Shown here one piece after another: positions 11,744 through 23,313 of a DNA stretch of 64,000 bases (position 1 is its first letter; each line of letters begins with the position of its first letter). The DNA is from Anaeramoeba flamelloides (Eukaryota > Metamonada > Anaeramoebidae). The position numbers and the translations under genes are program-made. The notes beneath the pieces were generated by a model. The model was not told the origin of the DNA and did not search any database. It was given only the letters and a program-made list of their open reading frames with translations. Location: the NCBI GenBank assembly GCA_027625915.1, contig JANTQA010000023.1, positions 18,724,001 through 18,788,000 on the forward strand, given 5' to 3'.

Positions 11744-13826
11744 TTAATACTGGGTAAATAAAGTTCCCCATTGTAATTGTTTTCTATCTGGGAAGCGTGT
11801 CTTCCAGTGTAAATTAATCATTTTATTACACTTTGATTTAAGATCAAAAATTCTGTTTGTTTGGATTTGTATTAAAGAATTTTCATTTTTTCTTTTAAAT
11901 AATAAGGCAACTGTTTCTCTTTTCAAATTTTTAATTTCAAACCCCTCTTCGATAAGGCCATACGAAATCTCTGATTTAATCCTGTAGTCTTTTGATATTA
12001 TTAAAAAGGATTCAAATCCTAAAATTAGTGTATTGGTATTTGATTCAAAATTAAGATTTTTATTTATTTGTTTTTCTGATATATCGAGAATATTAGTTAT
12101 TTTTTGAATAATAACATTAAATTCTTCCGAATATATTTCAGATTTTTTTTTTTTTTGAAAATTCCTATTGTTTTCTTTTGTTTCAGAATAAATTGTGTCA
12201 TAAAAAAATCCATGGTTTAGTAAATCTTTTAAAAAAAAATATCTTTCAAATTTTCCATTAAATTTTAAGTGAATTTCATCAATCTCTGTTCTTTTTTCTT
12301 TTTTCTTTTCTTTTTCGTTTTCCTGTTCTTTTTTGTTTTCCCGTTCTTTTTCTTTTTCCTTTTCTTTTTCGTTTTCCTGTTCTTTTGTTATTTTTTTTTC
12401 AATTTCTTTTGTTAATGTTTTTTTCTCGTGATATTTTTCTTCTCCGCTCCCTTGTTGGTCCACATTCTCACCCCCCTCTCCGTTCTCGTTCATGTTCTCA
12501 AACGCCTTCGTGTTCTCTATCCCCTTATCATTCTTTTTCTTCTCCTCGTTGCCTTTCCCATTCTCTTTTCCGTTTTCAATATTATTTTCATTTATGTTGA
12601 GGGATTCATTAATATTTTTCATTAAATATTTCATTTTCGATCTCATTTTATTATTTATTAACATCATTCGTTTTTTGATTTCTTTCTCAATTTCTTTCTT
12701 TTTATTTTTTTGGGTTTTATTATCATTAATCAATTGTTTGTTTTTAATATTATTTGATTTTATATTTTTTTTTTCAAGAGATTTTAGAAAATATATTTTT
12801 ATATCCAATAAATCCTCAAATATTTCAATTCTTGTAATATTTGAAATATTTATTTTTTTTATTATTTTTGACTCTTTGTGATTAATAAGAAAGATTCTAA
12901 AGGTGGAGATTTTAAGATAATGCTTTTCTTGTTCTTCTTCTTTTTCTTTTTCTTTTTCATTTTCTTTTTCATTTTTTAATTTCAAATTAATTAAATTAAT
13001 TTGGTAAATGTTTGGGCACATTTTAAAACTTAATAAAGGGATGTCATTCAGAATTCTTTTTTTTTTTGCAAACTGGAAAATTTGATTATAACCATGATAA
13101 ATTTTTATTTTCTTTTTTAAAAAGTGGTTCAAATTGGGGATTAACTGCGTCTCCACAATTTTACAAAATTGTATGGGATACCAGAATATTAAATCATGGA
13201 TTTGATTCAAGGTGTTTTTTTTGATTTTTGATTTTAATTTTTTTAAAATGATTTTAATAGTATCCTGTATATCAAACACAACATTTATGTGACTTAAATC
13301 AAATAATAATGTAAATTTATTTTCCTTTATATCAATCAGAAATTCAAATATTTCTTGTATAATAATATCAAGATTGTTCAGATCTAATAATGTAATTTCC
13401 CGAAAATTCACATATACTAATTGAATTTTTTTGTTATCAGTATCATTATAATATTTTGAACCCATTGTCATAAAATATTTTCCTTTATCTTTGGCTTCAA
13501 TTATATCCTGTGATAATAATAACAATTTGTCCTTGTCTTCTTGTAAATGCTGAATTGGTGGTCCGATTTCTTCTAATATTTTGTAAAACTTTTGATATTT
13601 TTTTTTATGGATTAATGTTTGATTAATTTTATCTTTTGGTTCTTTTAAGATTTCGAGAATTTTCTCTTTATAATTAAGAAAAAATCTATGAAGTAAAAGT
13701 AAATCGTTGATATCAATAGAATGAATATCAAATTCAGGAATATCCTCATTTTGTTTTTTTTGTTTTTTTTTTTTAATTCCTTCTTTTTTTTCATTGATAT
13801 TTGTTTTATTTTTCTTTTTCTTTTTC

Positions 13827-13858
<32 letters not shown>

Positions 13859-16800
13859 TTGATTTTTCTTGTGTTTTTTATTTTTCTTTTTCTTATTGTT
13901 TTTATTTTGCTTTTTTTCTTGTTCTTTTTTTATAATATTTTCGTTTTCTTTTTCTTCTTCTTTTTCTTCTTCTTTTTCTTTTTCTTCTTCTTCTTCTTTT
14001 TCTTCTTCTTTTTCTTTTTCTTTTTCTTCTTCTTCTTCTTTTTCTTGTTCTTCTTCTTTTTCTTTTTCTTTTTCTTTTTCTTCTTCTTCTTCTTTTTCTT
14101 GTTCTTCTTCTTTTTCTTTTTCTTTTTCTTCTTCTTTTTCTTTTTCTTTTTCTTTTTCTTTTTCTTTTTCTTCTTCTTTTTCTTTTTCTTCTTCTTTTTC
14201 TTTTTCTTCTTCTTTTTCTTCTTCTTTTTCTTCTTCTTTTTCTTTTTTTCTAATATTAGAGTTATTATTTTTTTCAATTAATAATTGTTTATATTTATTA
14301 TTAAATATTTTTAATTTAACAAATTTTGAATTTGAATTTAAAATTTCTTTGCCTTCTTTTGCTATGGTTAATAAATATTCTTGCATTCTTTCTAAATTTT
14401 CATCAATCCATTTATTAAAATATTTCAAATATTCGATATTTGAAAAATAAAGACCATTAGATAGATTTTGAAGTAATTTTGTTAATAAAATCATATTTCT
14501 TCTAGATTTTTTTGTTTCTTTAGATTCATTTGGAAGTAGCCCATAACGTTTTGGGTTTATTAGTATTGAATTAAAAAATCTTAAAAAAATATAACTGCCA
14601 ACTAAATTTGCAACAGTGTTTATTTTATATAAGTTTGCGCAATCTGCAATATAATAACATATGATTTTAATTTCGTCAGGTAATTGGTTAATGGTTAATA
14701 GAATTTTTTCAAAAATAATTTGACAACAAGATGTTAAGGTATTTTGATTTGATTTAAGGATTTCTTCTACATTTCCAATTGATTTATTAAAATCTTTTCG
14801 ATTTTCAATCTTAAAAGGATCAATTTCAAAATCAAGTGATGTGTCACTTAATAACCCGTGAATCATACCCCCCAGATGAAATCTTAAATAATCCATACAT
14901 ATGTGCCCTTTTATTTATTGGATATTATTGTATTTGTTTTTTTATAAAAAAAAAAAAAAAAAAAAATTAGAATCAGACCAATAACAGTTGAATGATATTA
15001 TTTATTTTTTGTTTTTGTATGATAATTAAAATAAAATAATTGTTAAATATTCCCCCCCCTACTGAGACAACTCCATCATTTTCTTTTTTTAAAAATTTTA
15101 TGAAATCGTTCTAATCAATTTTATTTTTTATATTGGATAATGAATCAAAAGATATGAGCACCAATTCAAAATTTTGGTTACAAAAAAATTCAATTTTTAT
15201 ATTTTTAGTGCTACTAATCAATACCAAACGGTTGAAATGTAACGAAATAATATTTTTCTAAAAAAAAAATCAATATTCCCTAATAAAAAAAAAAAATTTT
15301 ATAACATCTATATAACCTTTTTAGAACAAAATTTCCTTTTACATGATGATTTTTTCAATATTTTTTTAAAAAATATTCTTTTAACGGGCTTATAACATGT
15401 TAAAATTTTTATAAGACATTTTATAACAAATATTTATGTTATAAAAAATTTTATTATAAAATTTTATAACATTTTAAACATTTATAACACCTTTACAACA
15501 CGTTTATAACATGTTATAAAAAACTTTCTTTATTAGGGATTAAATCAATTATTTGAGAAATACTAAATTAAAATTTTAACGGGTAAATGAAATATTAACA
15601 ATAATTTATCATTGGTATATTTTATATAATTAAAATAATTAATTAATTAATAAAAATAATAAATGAGTGTTAATATTGATTTTGAAGTGAATATTACTGT
15701 ATATTTATTCATTTCGAGATTTTTACCAAAAAAAAAAAAAAAAAAAAAATAAAATATTAAATGGTTTTTTAAAACAAATTTGACAAATTCAGATTCGAAT
15801 AGCAGTATTTAAGAAACTTATTTTTTTTTTTTTTTTGCATCTTCAAAAAATTTTTATTGAAGATATTTTTTTTTTTGGAAGGTAACTAAATGGTAAAATA
15901 TTGAGAGACAAAATCTTAATAATTTTTTTACAATTGGGTTACTTTTTGAAAAAATGGTTTAAATTTTTCAATTTTTTCAATTTAAAGTTGAATTTTCAAA
16001 TGATTAAAAACTATTGGCGAATTTGAAAATTTTTGTGTTGAAATTTAAAAGGGGGAATTCTTCCAAAAAAAATGTAAAAAGGTTATCAGTGAAAAAAAAA
16101 AGTCCGTATGAATATTATAGGTTCGTTTTTTTGAAAAACTTGTTTAACTTGTTTTTGAATAATTTATTGATTCAATTGTATTCATTTTCTTTCTGATAAG
16201 ATAAAAGAAAAAGATAAAAAATCAAAAACAAAAAAAGAAAAAATAGTTTTCAATTAAGGAAGTAAGTACATTTTACAATTTTGAAAATTTTTAATTGTGT
16301 AAACCTTACTGAAAAATAAATTTTAGAGAGCCACCAGGATATTGAAACTTTGAAACCAAAATATCATTCACTGGTTTATTTGTGAAAAGAACATAAGTAA
16401 TTCTGAGTTGAATCTTTCATTTTTCAATTTTTTGAACATTTTTTTTTATTAAATTTTTGGTTTTATTAAATTTAGTTTTTATCTTGGAATGTGTTTATAT
16501 GAATGAGTAAAATTAATCAAAGAGTAAACCAAAAAAATAGACCCAAAAAGGTGTGTATTTGAAACAAATATTTTCTTTTTTAAGACCAAAATACAAAAGA
16601 TCACCTTTCCAGATAAATCTGTTGAAATCAAGAATGAAAAAAAAAAAAAAAATCGACCAAACCCTATTTTCCAAGATTTTTTTCTTTTTCTTGTTAATTT
16701 GAATGAATCCAAATAATTTATAACCTTGAGTTTCTCAACCCATTACTATTTATTATTATTTTACAAAACATTTTTTTTGGAAATTTGCTTTCAAAATCCT

Positions 16801-19800
16801 TTTTTCAAAAATTTTTATCAAACAAAGCCAAAATAAAGAATACTATTTCAAAAATTAAAATAAATAGGTTGAATTCTCGAAATCAAAAAAAACAGTTACA
16901 AAAAGATTCAACCCAAAAAAATTTCAATCAAATTCAGAATTATTTTAAGTTCTCATTTTAATGGAAAATAAATAATTATGAAATCAAACGAATATATCCA
17001 ATAAATCTTTATTTCTGAAGAAGAATTTAAAAAACATCCTATTTTCTGAAATAAAACTAGAATTAGATGAATTGAATGAAAATAGGATTTTTATCTCATT
17101 ATGAAAATTCTTTCGAAATAAAAAGGAATTTGTTAATCAAAAATTTTACAAGCAAAAGTATTTTCATAAAGAATTAAAAATAAAACCAAATTAAGAATAA
17201 GTAATTGTATAAAATATTACAGATAAGATCAAGAAATAAATTATTTTTATTTATTTTTTCTGGATCAATCTTTTCATTTTTTTAAATTCCGTTTTTTTGT
17301 TGGTATGAAAATATATTATACTAGAATATATCCCACTCTAGTATTTATGAAAATATCAATGTATTTGGTTAAAGAAATGATTTTAATAATTCAGTTTGAT
17401 ATAAATGATGGCACTCAAAATTTGAAAAATGTGCTTACTTCTTTAAGTGGGAAATTAATATATTTAAAGCCATTTGAAATGGGAAATTGGTTTTGAATTT
17501 TAAATTGTCTTATAAAAAGTTGATAATTGACTACAACTCTAAAAAAAAAACTATCAAAAAATAAATTGAAACAAAATTCTTCATTAAAATATTTTAGTAA
17601 ATATTAGAATTTTATCAGAAAGATTCAAAGGTACTTTTTTTTTCTTCCAAAAATATATTTTTAATGATTATTATTTTATACATTAATGAATTGATACATA
17701 TTTTATTTTGCAATAAATAGAGTTAAAAATCAATTTTGCTTACTTTTATGTAAAAATTATTGAAATGAACCTATTAATAATTTAAAAATGGGAAATAGTA
17801 AAAATATCACTTATATTTAAAAAAAATTGGGAAGAATTATAAACAAATAACTATACAATTAAAAGTTTTATGATCTATTTTAAATTATTTTTTTAAAAAA
17901 TTATTTCTAATTCTTTAAAAGTTTTTTTTAGCAATCAGACGGGATTAAATCTAAATATCAATATTTTATATATTTTGAAAAGTATCTAAACAATTATTTT
18001 TATAAAAAGGAGTTATTTGAAATTAACCTTTACACATAATAATCTTGTTAATCTCAAAAAAAATGTTAATTTTTGATGAAAAAATTGATTTTGCCAAAAA
18101 TCATCTAAAGAATGTGTGTTTGTGGAAATTTCACTAATTATCATTGGTGGGGAAAAGTATAGATACAATCAACTTAGTTTCAATTGTTTTTCTATTTTAA
18201 AATAATAAATTGGAATTTAATAGCAATGATTTGAAGTAAAATTTTTTGAGTGGATGAAATGATTAAGTAATTGGAAATAAATAAATGAAGAAAAAAAAAT
18301 GATCAATCTTGCAGGCTGTATAAAAAAATAAAAAAAAATGATAATTTTTTTTTCCATTAAAAAGACTGAGTACTAAAAGTTTATCTATTTGGCATTAAGT
18401 TTTCTGGTGTTTATAATAATTGAGTAAAATCTTTGTTTTTTCTCAATTCTTTTGAATTCTGGAAAACCTAGGCACTTGAGGGCAGTTTTCGTTCGGTTTT
18501 TCCTAAATTTTAAAAGAATTGGGTAAAATCATAGATTTTATTCAATTCTTTAAAATAAATAAAAAAACTAGTCACTCAATAACACTCCACAAAAAGATTA
18601 CACAATAATAATAAAATTAAAATTATTTATTTATAACCCTAAGATATTTAATTTATCCTTCCAAGTCAACTGTTCTAAAATTCAGGACATTTACCTACTG
18701 CTTAAATAGGTATTGCTATTTCATAAAAAAAAAGTTCAAAAAAATTGTTTACTTTATTTTTAAAATAATAACATAAGGAAATAATAGGAAATATTGAACA
18801 CTTTTTTATGGGCATGTTCTCCCTATTAAAATGATGGATTAATAGTTCTAAGCAAATAAAAAGAAATAAATCTTAATGAATTCATTTTAAACCTAGATAG
18901 TTTGAAATTGCTTTTATTAATTATAGTGAAATCTATGATTTTACTCTTAAAGTATTGAAAGGGAATTTAGGTAAACATACAAATAGAGTGTAATTTACAC
19001 TTCTTCAATGATAATAATAATAATTTTAATTTTTTTGTTTTTTTTTTTATAAAGTTTAATTTTTAACAATTATATTTAATTTTTTGATCTAACAACGTGT
19101 ATTGTTTTCTCGAAAAATAACCAGTCGTTCTATTATGTGTATTTTTTATATCTTTATTAAATTTTTGTGTTTTTTATCCGTCTTTAGATGTTAATTTTGA
19201 TTTTTTCTCTTTTTGCAGGAAGTGAAACAATAATTAGAAAAAAAAACTCAAAATAATTTGTTCAGGTATTTTATAATATTATTTTTAATGATGATGTCAC
19301 AAACATGAAAATATTCATACCCGCAAAGTTAATTCCTATCTAAAAATGATAATGTGAATCTTTAATTCTTTTTGCTGAAAAAATTAAAAAGAAATAATTG
19401 TTAAGATCCAAATGTGTTCTATTCAATAAAATTCAAAGTTTTTCCATAACAAAAAATACTTTCACAGGATATTTTAACAAAAATTAAAATTTTGAAAAAA
19501 AATCTTCACAGGTTCTCAATTTGAAAAATTCAAATAACAAAAAATAATAATTTCATAGGATTCTCAAAAAAAAAAATCCAAATAACAAAAAAAAAAAAAA
19601 TATGGTTGTTAAATGACAAAAATTAAAATCGACAAAAAGATTGAAAGGGTTTGAAGATATAAATACATCAATCTGTTAAAAAACAAAAAATTAATCTTTT
19701 TTTTGTTTTATATTTCATATGTTTCAAATTTCTTCAATTTTGGGGCAAGTTGTTTTCTTTCAGTACAAAATCTATTAAATCCAATTTATTTTTGTTTTGT

Positions 19801-22800
19801 AACCCTTTATATTTGGTAAAGTTACGATTTTGAAATATTCTTATATCATAAAAAACAAGTCATTTGTTACTGGTAGTTGTTTTCTTTTAGTGCAAAATCG
19901 ATTTAATTCAATTTATGATTGTTCAATAACACTTTTCTTTTGATAAGAAATGATTTTTTTAAATTTTTTTTTCTATAAAAATAACTGGTTTTTTTTTTTT
20001 ATATATTTGAAGGGAGGGAATTAATTTCCTCTTACAGCCGTTAGGTTTTTTTTAATTTAAGAAATAAACTGAAAATTTATTTAATTTTCAGTTTATTTCT
20101 TAAATTAAAAAAAAACGCCGTTAGATTTTCTTGAGTTTTCTGTTTATTTGTGAAGTTTTCTACGTTTTTTTTTACTTTTTAAAATAAACAGAAAATTTAT
20201 TAAAATTTTCTGTTTATTTCAAAAAGTAAAAAAAAACCTAACGAAAATCTATAGATTTAACAAATGAAACAGAAAACCTCAAGAAAACCTAGGCACTTGA
20301 CGGCACTTTTCCTAATTTCTAAATTTTTGTTTAGAAATTTTAATAATGAATCATAATTTTCTTTATCATTAACCAATGGCAAAATGAATAATGAATCTTT
20401 GTTTCAAATAATATCAAAGATATTATTCTTATTATTTTTGTTAATTTGAATTAGTTTTTTAATCCAAATTTTTCAATTTTTTTCATAGGATGAGCAGTCC
20501 CATAAAAATAACTGATTTTAAAAATGATTGAAAATATGAAAAAAAAAAATCTTCTAGATCTCAAAAATCGCAAAAGATCAACACTTCCAAAGGTGATTGT
20601 TTGTATTCAAAATTTTAATTCGCATATATTTAAATTTGAAATTGACTGTCTCTACACGGTTTTTTTTCAAAAAAATGTCCTCGTTTTTCATTCTTGATTT
20701 TTCGAAATCTATCATACAATACAGAACAGTTTGTTTTTTTAAACAGAATTAGTTAACTTTGTAAAGATAAAAAAAAAAAAAAAATGATTTTGCATAGAAA
20801 ATCTTAAACTCTGCGACTGTTTGGTGGTCAAAACGCTCATGTTTAGGGTATAGAACACATGTTTTAAAATATAATTCGTGCTTTTTTTTTCATACTAATA
20901 AATTCAAAGAAATATCATAAAATTTTTAATTTGTTTTCTGTTTTACAAATTTTTTTTACATAAGCTCAGAAGAAAGCATTTTATTCTTTTAAATGTTAAT
21001 AAACTTTGTAAAATTGGTTGTGCTTCAAAGGATTCTTTCTCTTGAGTTGTTTTAAAAGTTGAGATATGAGATTAAAAAATGGGAAATTGAATTAAAAATT
21101 TTATTCAATATATTTGAATTTATCAGTATTGTTCAAATGGAACATAAGCTAAATTTCAAAAATAGGGTCATCATTAGTATTTTATAAATTATTGGTATGT
21201 GTGTTGTGTTAACCAAATATTCTGAACCCAATATCTTTTAAAAGTCATTATTGAATATTTAATATCAAGAAACAATCTTCTTTTAATGAAAATTTCCCAA
21301 AGTTGAATTCATTTTTTTGCAATTTTTCTTTCAAAATGATTCCATATTGTTATTTTTATGTTGAATGAACAAGAACATTTTTGAAAACCGTTAATATTCA
21401 AGAGATGAGATTAATTAGCATTGGAGAAAGGGATTGTAAAATTCAAAGAAAGTAAAACACCCAAGAAGTGTTTGCTTCGAAAACAAGTATCAACCAAATT
21501 TGCTTTAATGAGTTACAATGGTTCCTTGAAAAGTGAAGAAATAGCAAGATCAAATAAGATCTTCTTTTCTCTTTCATTTGGAGACACTGTGATGAATGTG
21601 ATCGTATTCATTTTATTTTTGAATTCTTTGTTGTACATTCAAAAAATTCGTTTTGTTTTCACTTTCTTTTCTTTTTCTTTTTCTTTTTCTTTCTTTTGTT
21701 GAGATTCTTTTTATCTTGAAAAAGGTATCAAGGAAAGTTTGGGTTGATACCAAATGGGTAAATAGTAAAAAATCTGATAACTCTGATGGAAAGTTGTTTC
21801 AAAAGGTTCTTGGAAGCAATGGTGAATCTTAAATGGATAATTTTAAGATGAAAAATCATTTCAAAAATAGGGTCAGATTTATTTTTTTCTTTATGGGTTT
21901 CTTTTCTCTATTCTTTTATTAGAAATAATAATTAAAACAGAAAAGGGTGTTTTTAGACAGTTATTTTTTAGTTTTAAGTTCTGATTTTTCTGGGTTGAGT
22001 TTTGGTATTCACTAAATGAGAAACTACAATTTTTTTTCAATCAAAAATTTGCCCCTATTTTTGAAATTAAGCTTATAATTCAGTATTCAATAATATACCC
22101 ACGGTCAATTCAAATTTGAAAGTAAGTTCGTTGATGTTTTGAAGAAAATATTAAATTGTGAATTGGTTTTGATGAATATTTTTGGAAATTTTTTGTTTTT
22201 TGATTTCAAAAATTCTTTTGAAAAAATTAACTCTATTTTGTGATGATAAATGTTCTAATTTGATCATTAATTTTAGAATATTTTCTTTTTTAATAATAGA
22301 ACTTTCAGAAACCAATATCATATTTGCTTATTAATTGCTGTCGATTTCTTTGATCATTTAATTTGTAGGCCTTCTAGAAAAAAAAAGCACGCACTTTTAT
22401 TTTGAAACATGGATTAACCTTTTCGACACAAATTATTTTGGCAACAGCACCATTAAAATCAAAAAGTTTTTTGTACAATCAGTTATTTGATTGTTATTAT
22501 TAACACACAAACTGGTGATGGTTCTTTGTTTCTTTCAAATAGAAGAACTGCATTAAATTTGATCTAATTTTTACCATGTTTGCGAATCGTTAAGCATTTT
22601 GAATAATCATACCAAAATCAAAAAGTTAACAAATTTACCTTTACCTTTGTAAAAAAGGGGTTAAATGAAACAAAATGAGAGAACCAAGTTTATGTGGATT
22701 TCTAGAAGAGTTGTACTCGGGAAAGTCGGAGATGAGTTGACATTGTTTGATGATTTAATATTCAAAACAAAGGAAAAGAAAAGCACACAAAGATAATCTT

Positions 22801-23313
22801 AGCAATTAAAAAATTCTTTGTTCTGTATTTTGGATTTACAAAATGAATTTCTTGTGTGTTAGCATTCACCAAATTGCTTTTTTTTTTTTTTTTGAAAAGA
22901 TTGAAATTAATTAATAGTGATTTTGTATTTTTTCGATCAAAAAAAAAAAAAAAAAAAAAAAGAGGTGAATAAACAATATTAAAAAAGAAAATTTGATCAT
23001 AATTACTTGTATAAACTGAGCAAAGGTATGTGTTTATTGTGTTTGTTCTCAAGATTGTTCCATTTTGGTTTTTGCGATAAAATTCGTTTTTCATCAGGAT
23101 ATTAATGAAATGAAGAACACTTTTTGTTTTGAGCCCAACTTCAAGAAGTGAGTTTGCGATTGATTCGAAATCTCTACTATCAGCCGTGACTGAAAGCGCA
23201 ACAAGAACCTCTTTATTTTCAAGCAATTCACAGCAAAAGGAATGATACAATTTTGTTGTGCGAAAAATGTTTTTGTTTAAAATTACAATTGTTTTGTTTT
23301 GACTCATGCAGAC
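11744..23313 (-). CDS. RasGAP / Sec14-like / PH-like protein, neurofibromin-like
   Basis: Predicted exons 23313-23007 and 14907-11744 join across a phase-1 intron of 8099 bp (GTAATT ... AAAAG). Counting from the ATG at 23307 gives about 1154 residues. Exon A carries the first half of a RasGAP domain with the arginine-finger loop ILRTNT (Arg87). Exon B resumes at YLRFHLGGMIHGLL and contains FLRFFNSILINP and MILLTKLLQNLSN. Across the join, the finger Arg to Tyr-Leu spans 22 residues, the same as I recall for human NF1 (R..YLQKLL), which supports the splice. Then come a KE/poly-Lys linker (about 320-480), a CRAL-TRIO/Sec14-like stretch (KFTLLFDLSH ... LIFWYPIQFC) and two PH-like strand-rich segments. 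Inferred: accelerates GTP hydrolysis by Ras-like proteins at lipid-bearing membranes. The sequence before ATG 23307 (TTTTTAG|GTCTGC) looks like an acceptor, so more 5' exons may exist. Confidence 0.8.
13760..14250. repeat. Long KE/poly-Lys coding low-complexity tract
   Basis: Irregular TTTTTC/TTC tract encoding, on the minus strand, about 130 residues of Lys and Glu, grading into poly-Lys/Asn. It lies between the RasGAP and Sec14-like parts. The opposite strand gives long poly-Phe/Ser frames, which are shadows. Confidence 0.9.
15277..15539. mobile_element. TIR element, 263 bp, with ATAAC-rich interior
   Basis: The ends are TCCCTAATAAA...TTTTATAAC on the left and its reverse complement GTTATAAAAAACTTTCTTTATTAGGGA on the right in shortened form. 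The interior repeats TTATAACAT/TTTATAACA many times. No coding capacity; a MITE-like element by inference. Confidence 0.6.
18401..18591. repeat. CCTAGG-family hairpin element, copy 2
   Basis: In inverted orientation relative to copy 1: TTTTGAATTCTGGAAAACC then TAGGCACTTGAGGGCA, then a second diverged hairpin (AAAAGAATTGGGTAAAATC with ATTTTATTCAATTCTTT). Confidence 0.6.
19450..19620. repeat. Degenerate tandem repeat, about 60 bp period
   Basis: Three imperfect units of TTTCACAGG(A)T..TC...CAAATAACAAAAA follow each other. Separately, at 19745-19935 a ~60 bp segment (GTTGTTTTCTTTCAGT...AAAATC) appears twice. Both lie in the giant intron. Confidence 0.5.
20036..20312. repeat. CCTAGG-family element, copy 3, two perfect hairpins
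   Basis: Two strong hairpins (20045-20114 and 20165-20236), built on TTTAAGAAATAAACTGAAAAT and AAAATAAACAGAAAATTT arms, are followed by AAAACCTAGGCACTTGACGG (CCTAGG at 20288-20293). Confidence 0.7.
21143..22079. repeat. Inverted pair around a 0.9 kb segment
   Basis: AAGCTAAATTTCAAAAATAG at 21147-21166 is matched by the reverse complement CTATTTTTGAAATTAAGCTT at about 22056-22075, with one difference. TTTCAAAAATAGGGTCA also recurs directly at about 21859. It could be a diverged TIR element; the open frame inside has no recognisable product. Confidence 0.4.
22379..22440. repeat. Repeat shared with 47550-47605
   Basis: AAAAAAAGCACGCACTTTTATTTTGAAACATGGATTA closely resembles the right end of the 47160-47605 element (same order: AAAAGCACGGA, TTTTGAAACACGGATTA). 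A solitary end of that element is the likeliest explanation. Confidence 0.45.

Larger units (their letters stand above)
14908..23006 (-). other. 8.1 kb phase-1 intron within the RasGAP domain
   Basis: The donor A|GTAATT at 23006 and the acceptor AAAAG|GG ending at 14908 are both phase 1. The interval has no coding frame that continues either exon. It is packed with elements: 15277-15539, 18401-18591, 20036-20312, 19450-19620, an inverted pair at 21143/22079, and 22379-22440. The short frame at 21421-21702 is judged accidental. Inference: intron growth by accumulation of non-autonomous elements. Confidence 0.75.

Noticed and set aside
13721-14450. Long poly-Phe and Phe/Ser open frames on the plus strand
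   Set aside because: They are complements of the Lys/Glu-coding tract of the RasGAP protein, which has family motifs on the minus strand.
21421-21702. 93-codon frame in the giant intron
   Set aside because: It ends in a TTTTCT microsatellite, has no recognisable product, and lies inside an intron supported by domain continuity.
22762-23307. A separate 181-residue protein
   Set aside because: Its first 100 residues are half of a RasGAP domain. The rest is intron sequence rich in Phe.
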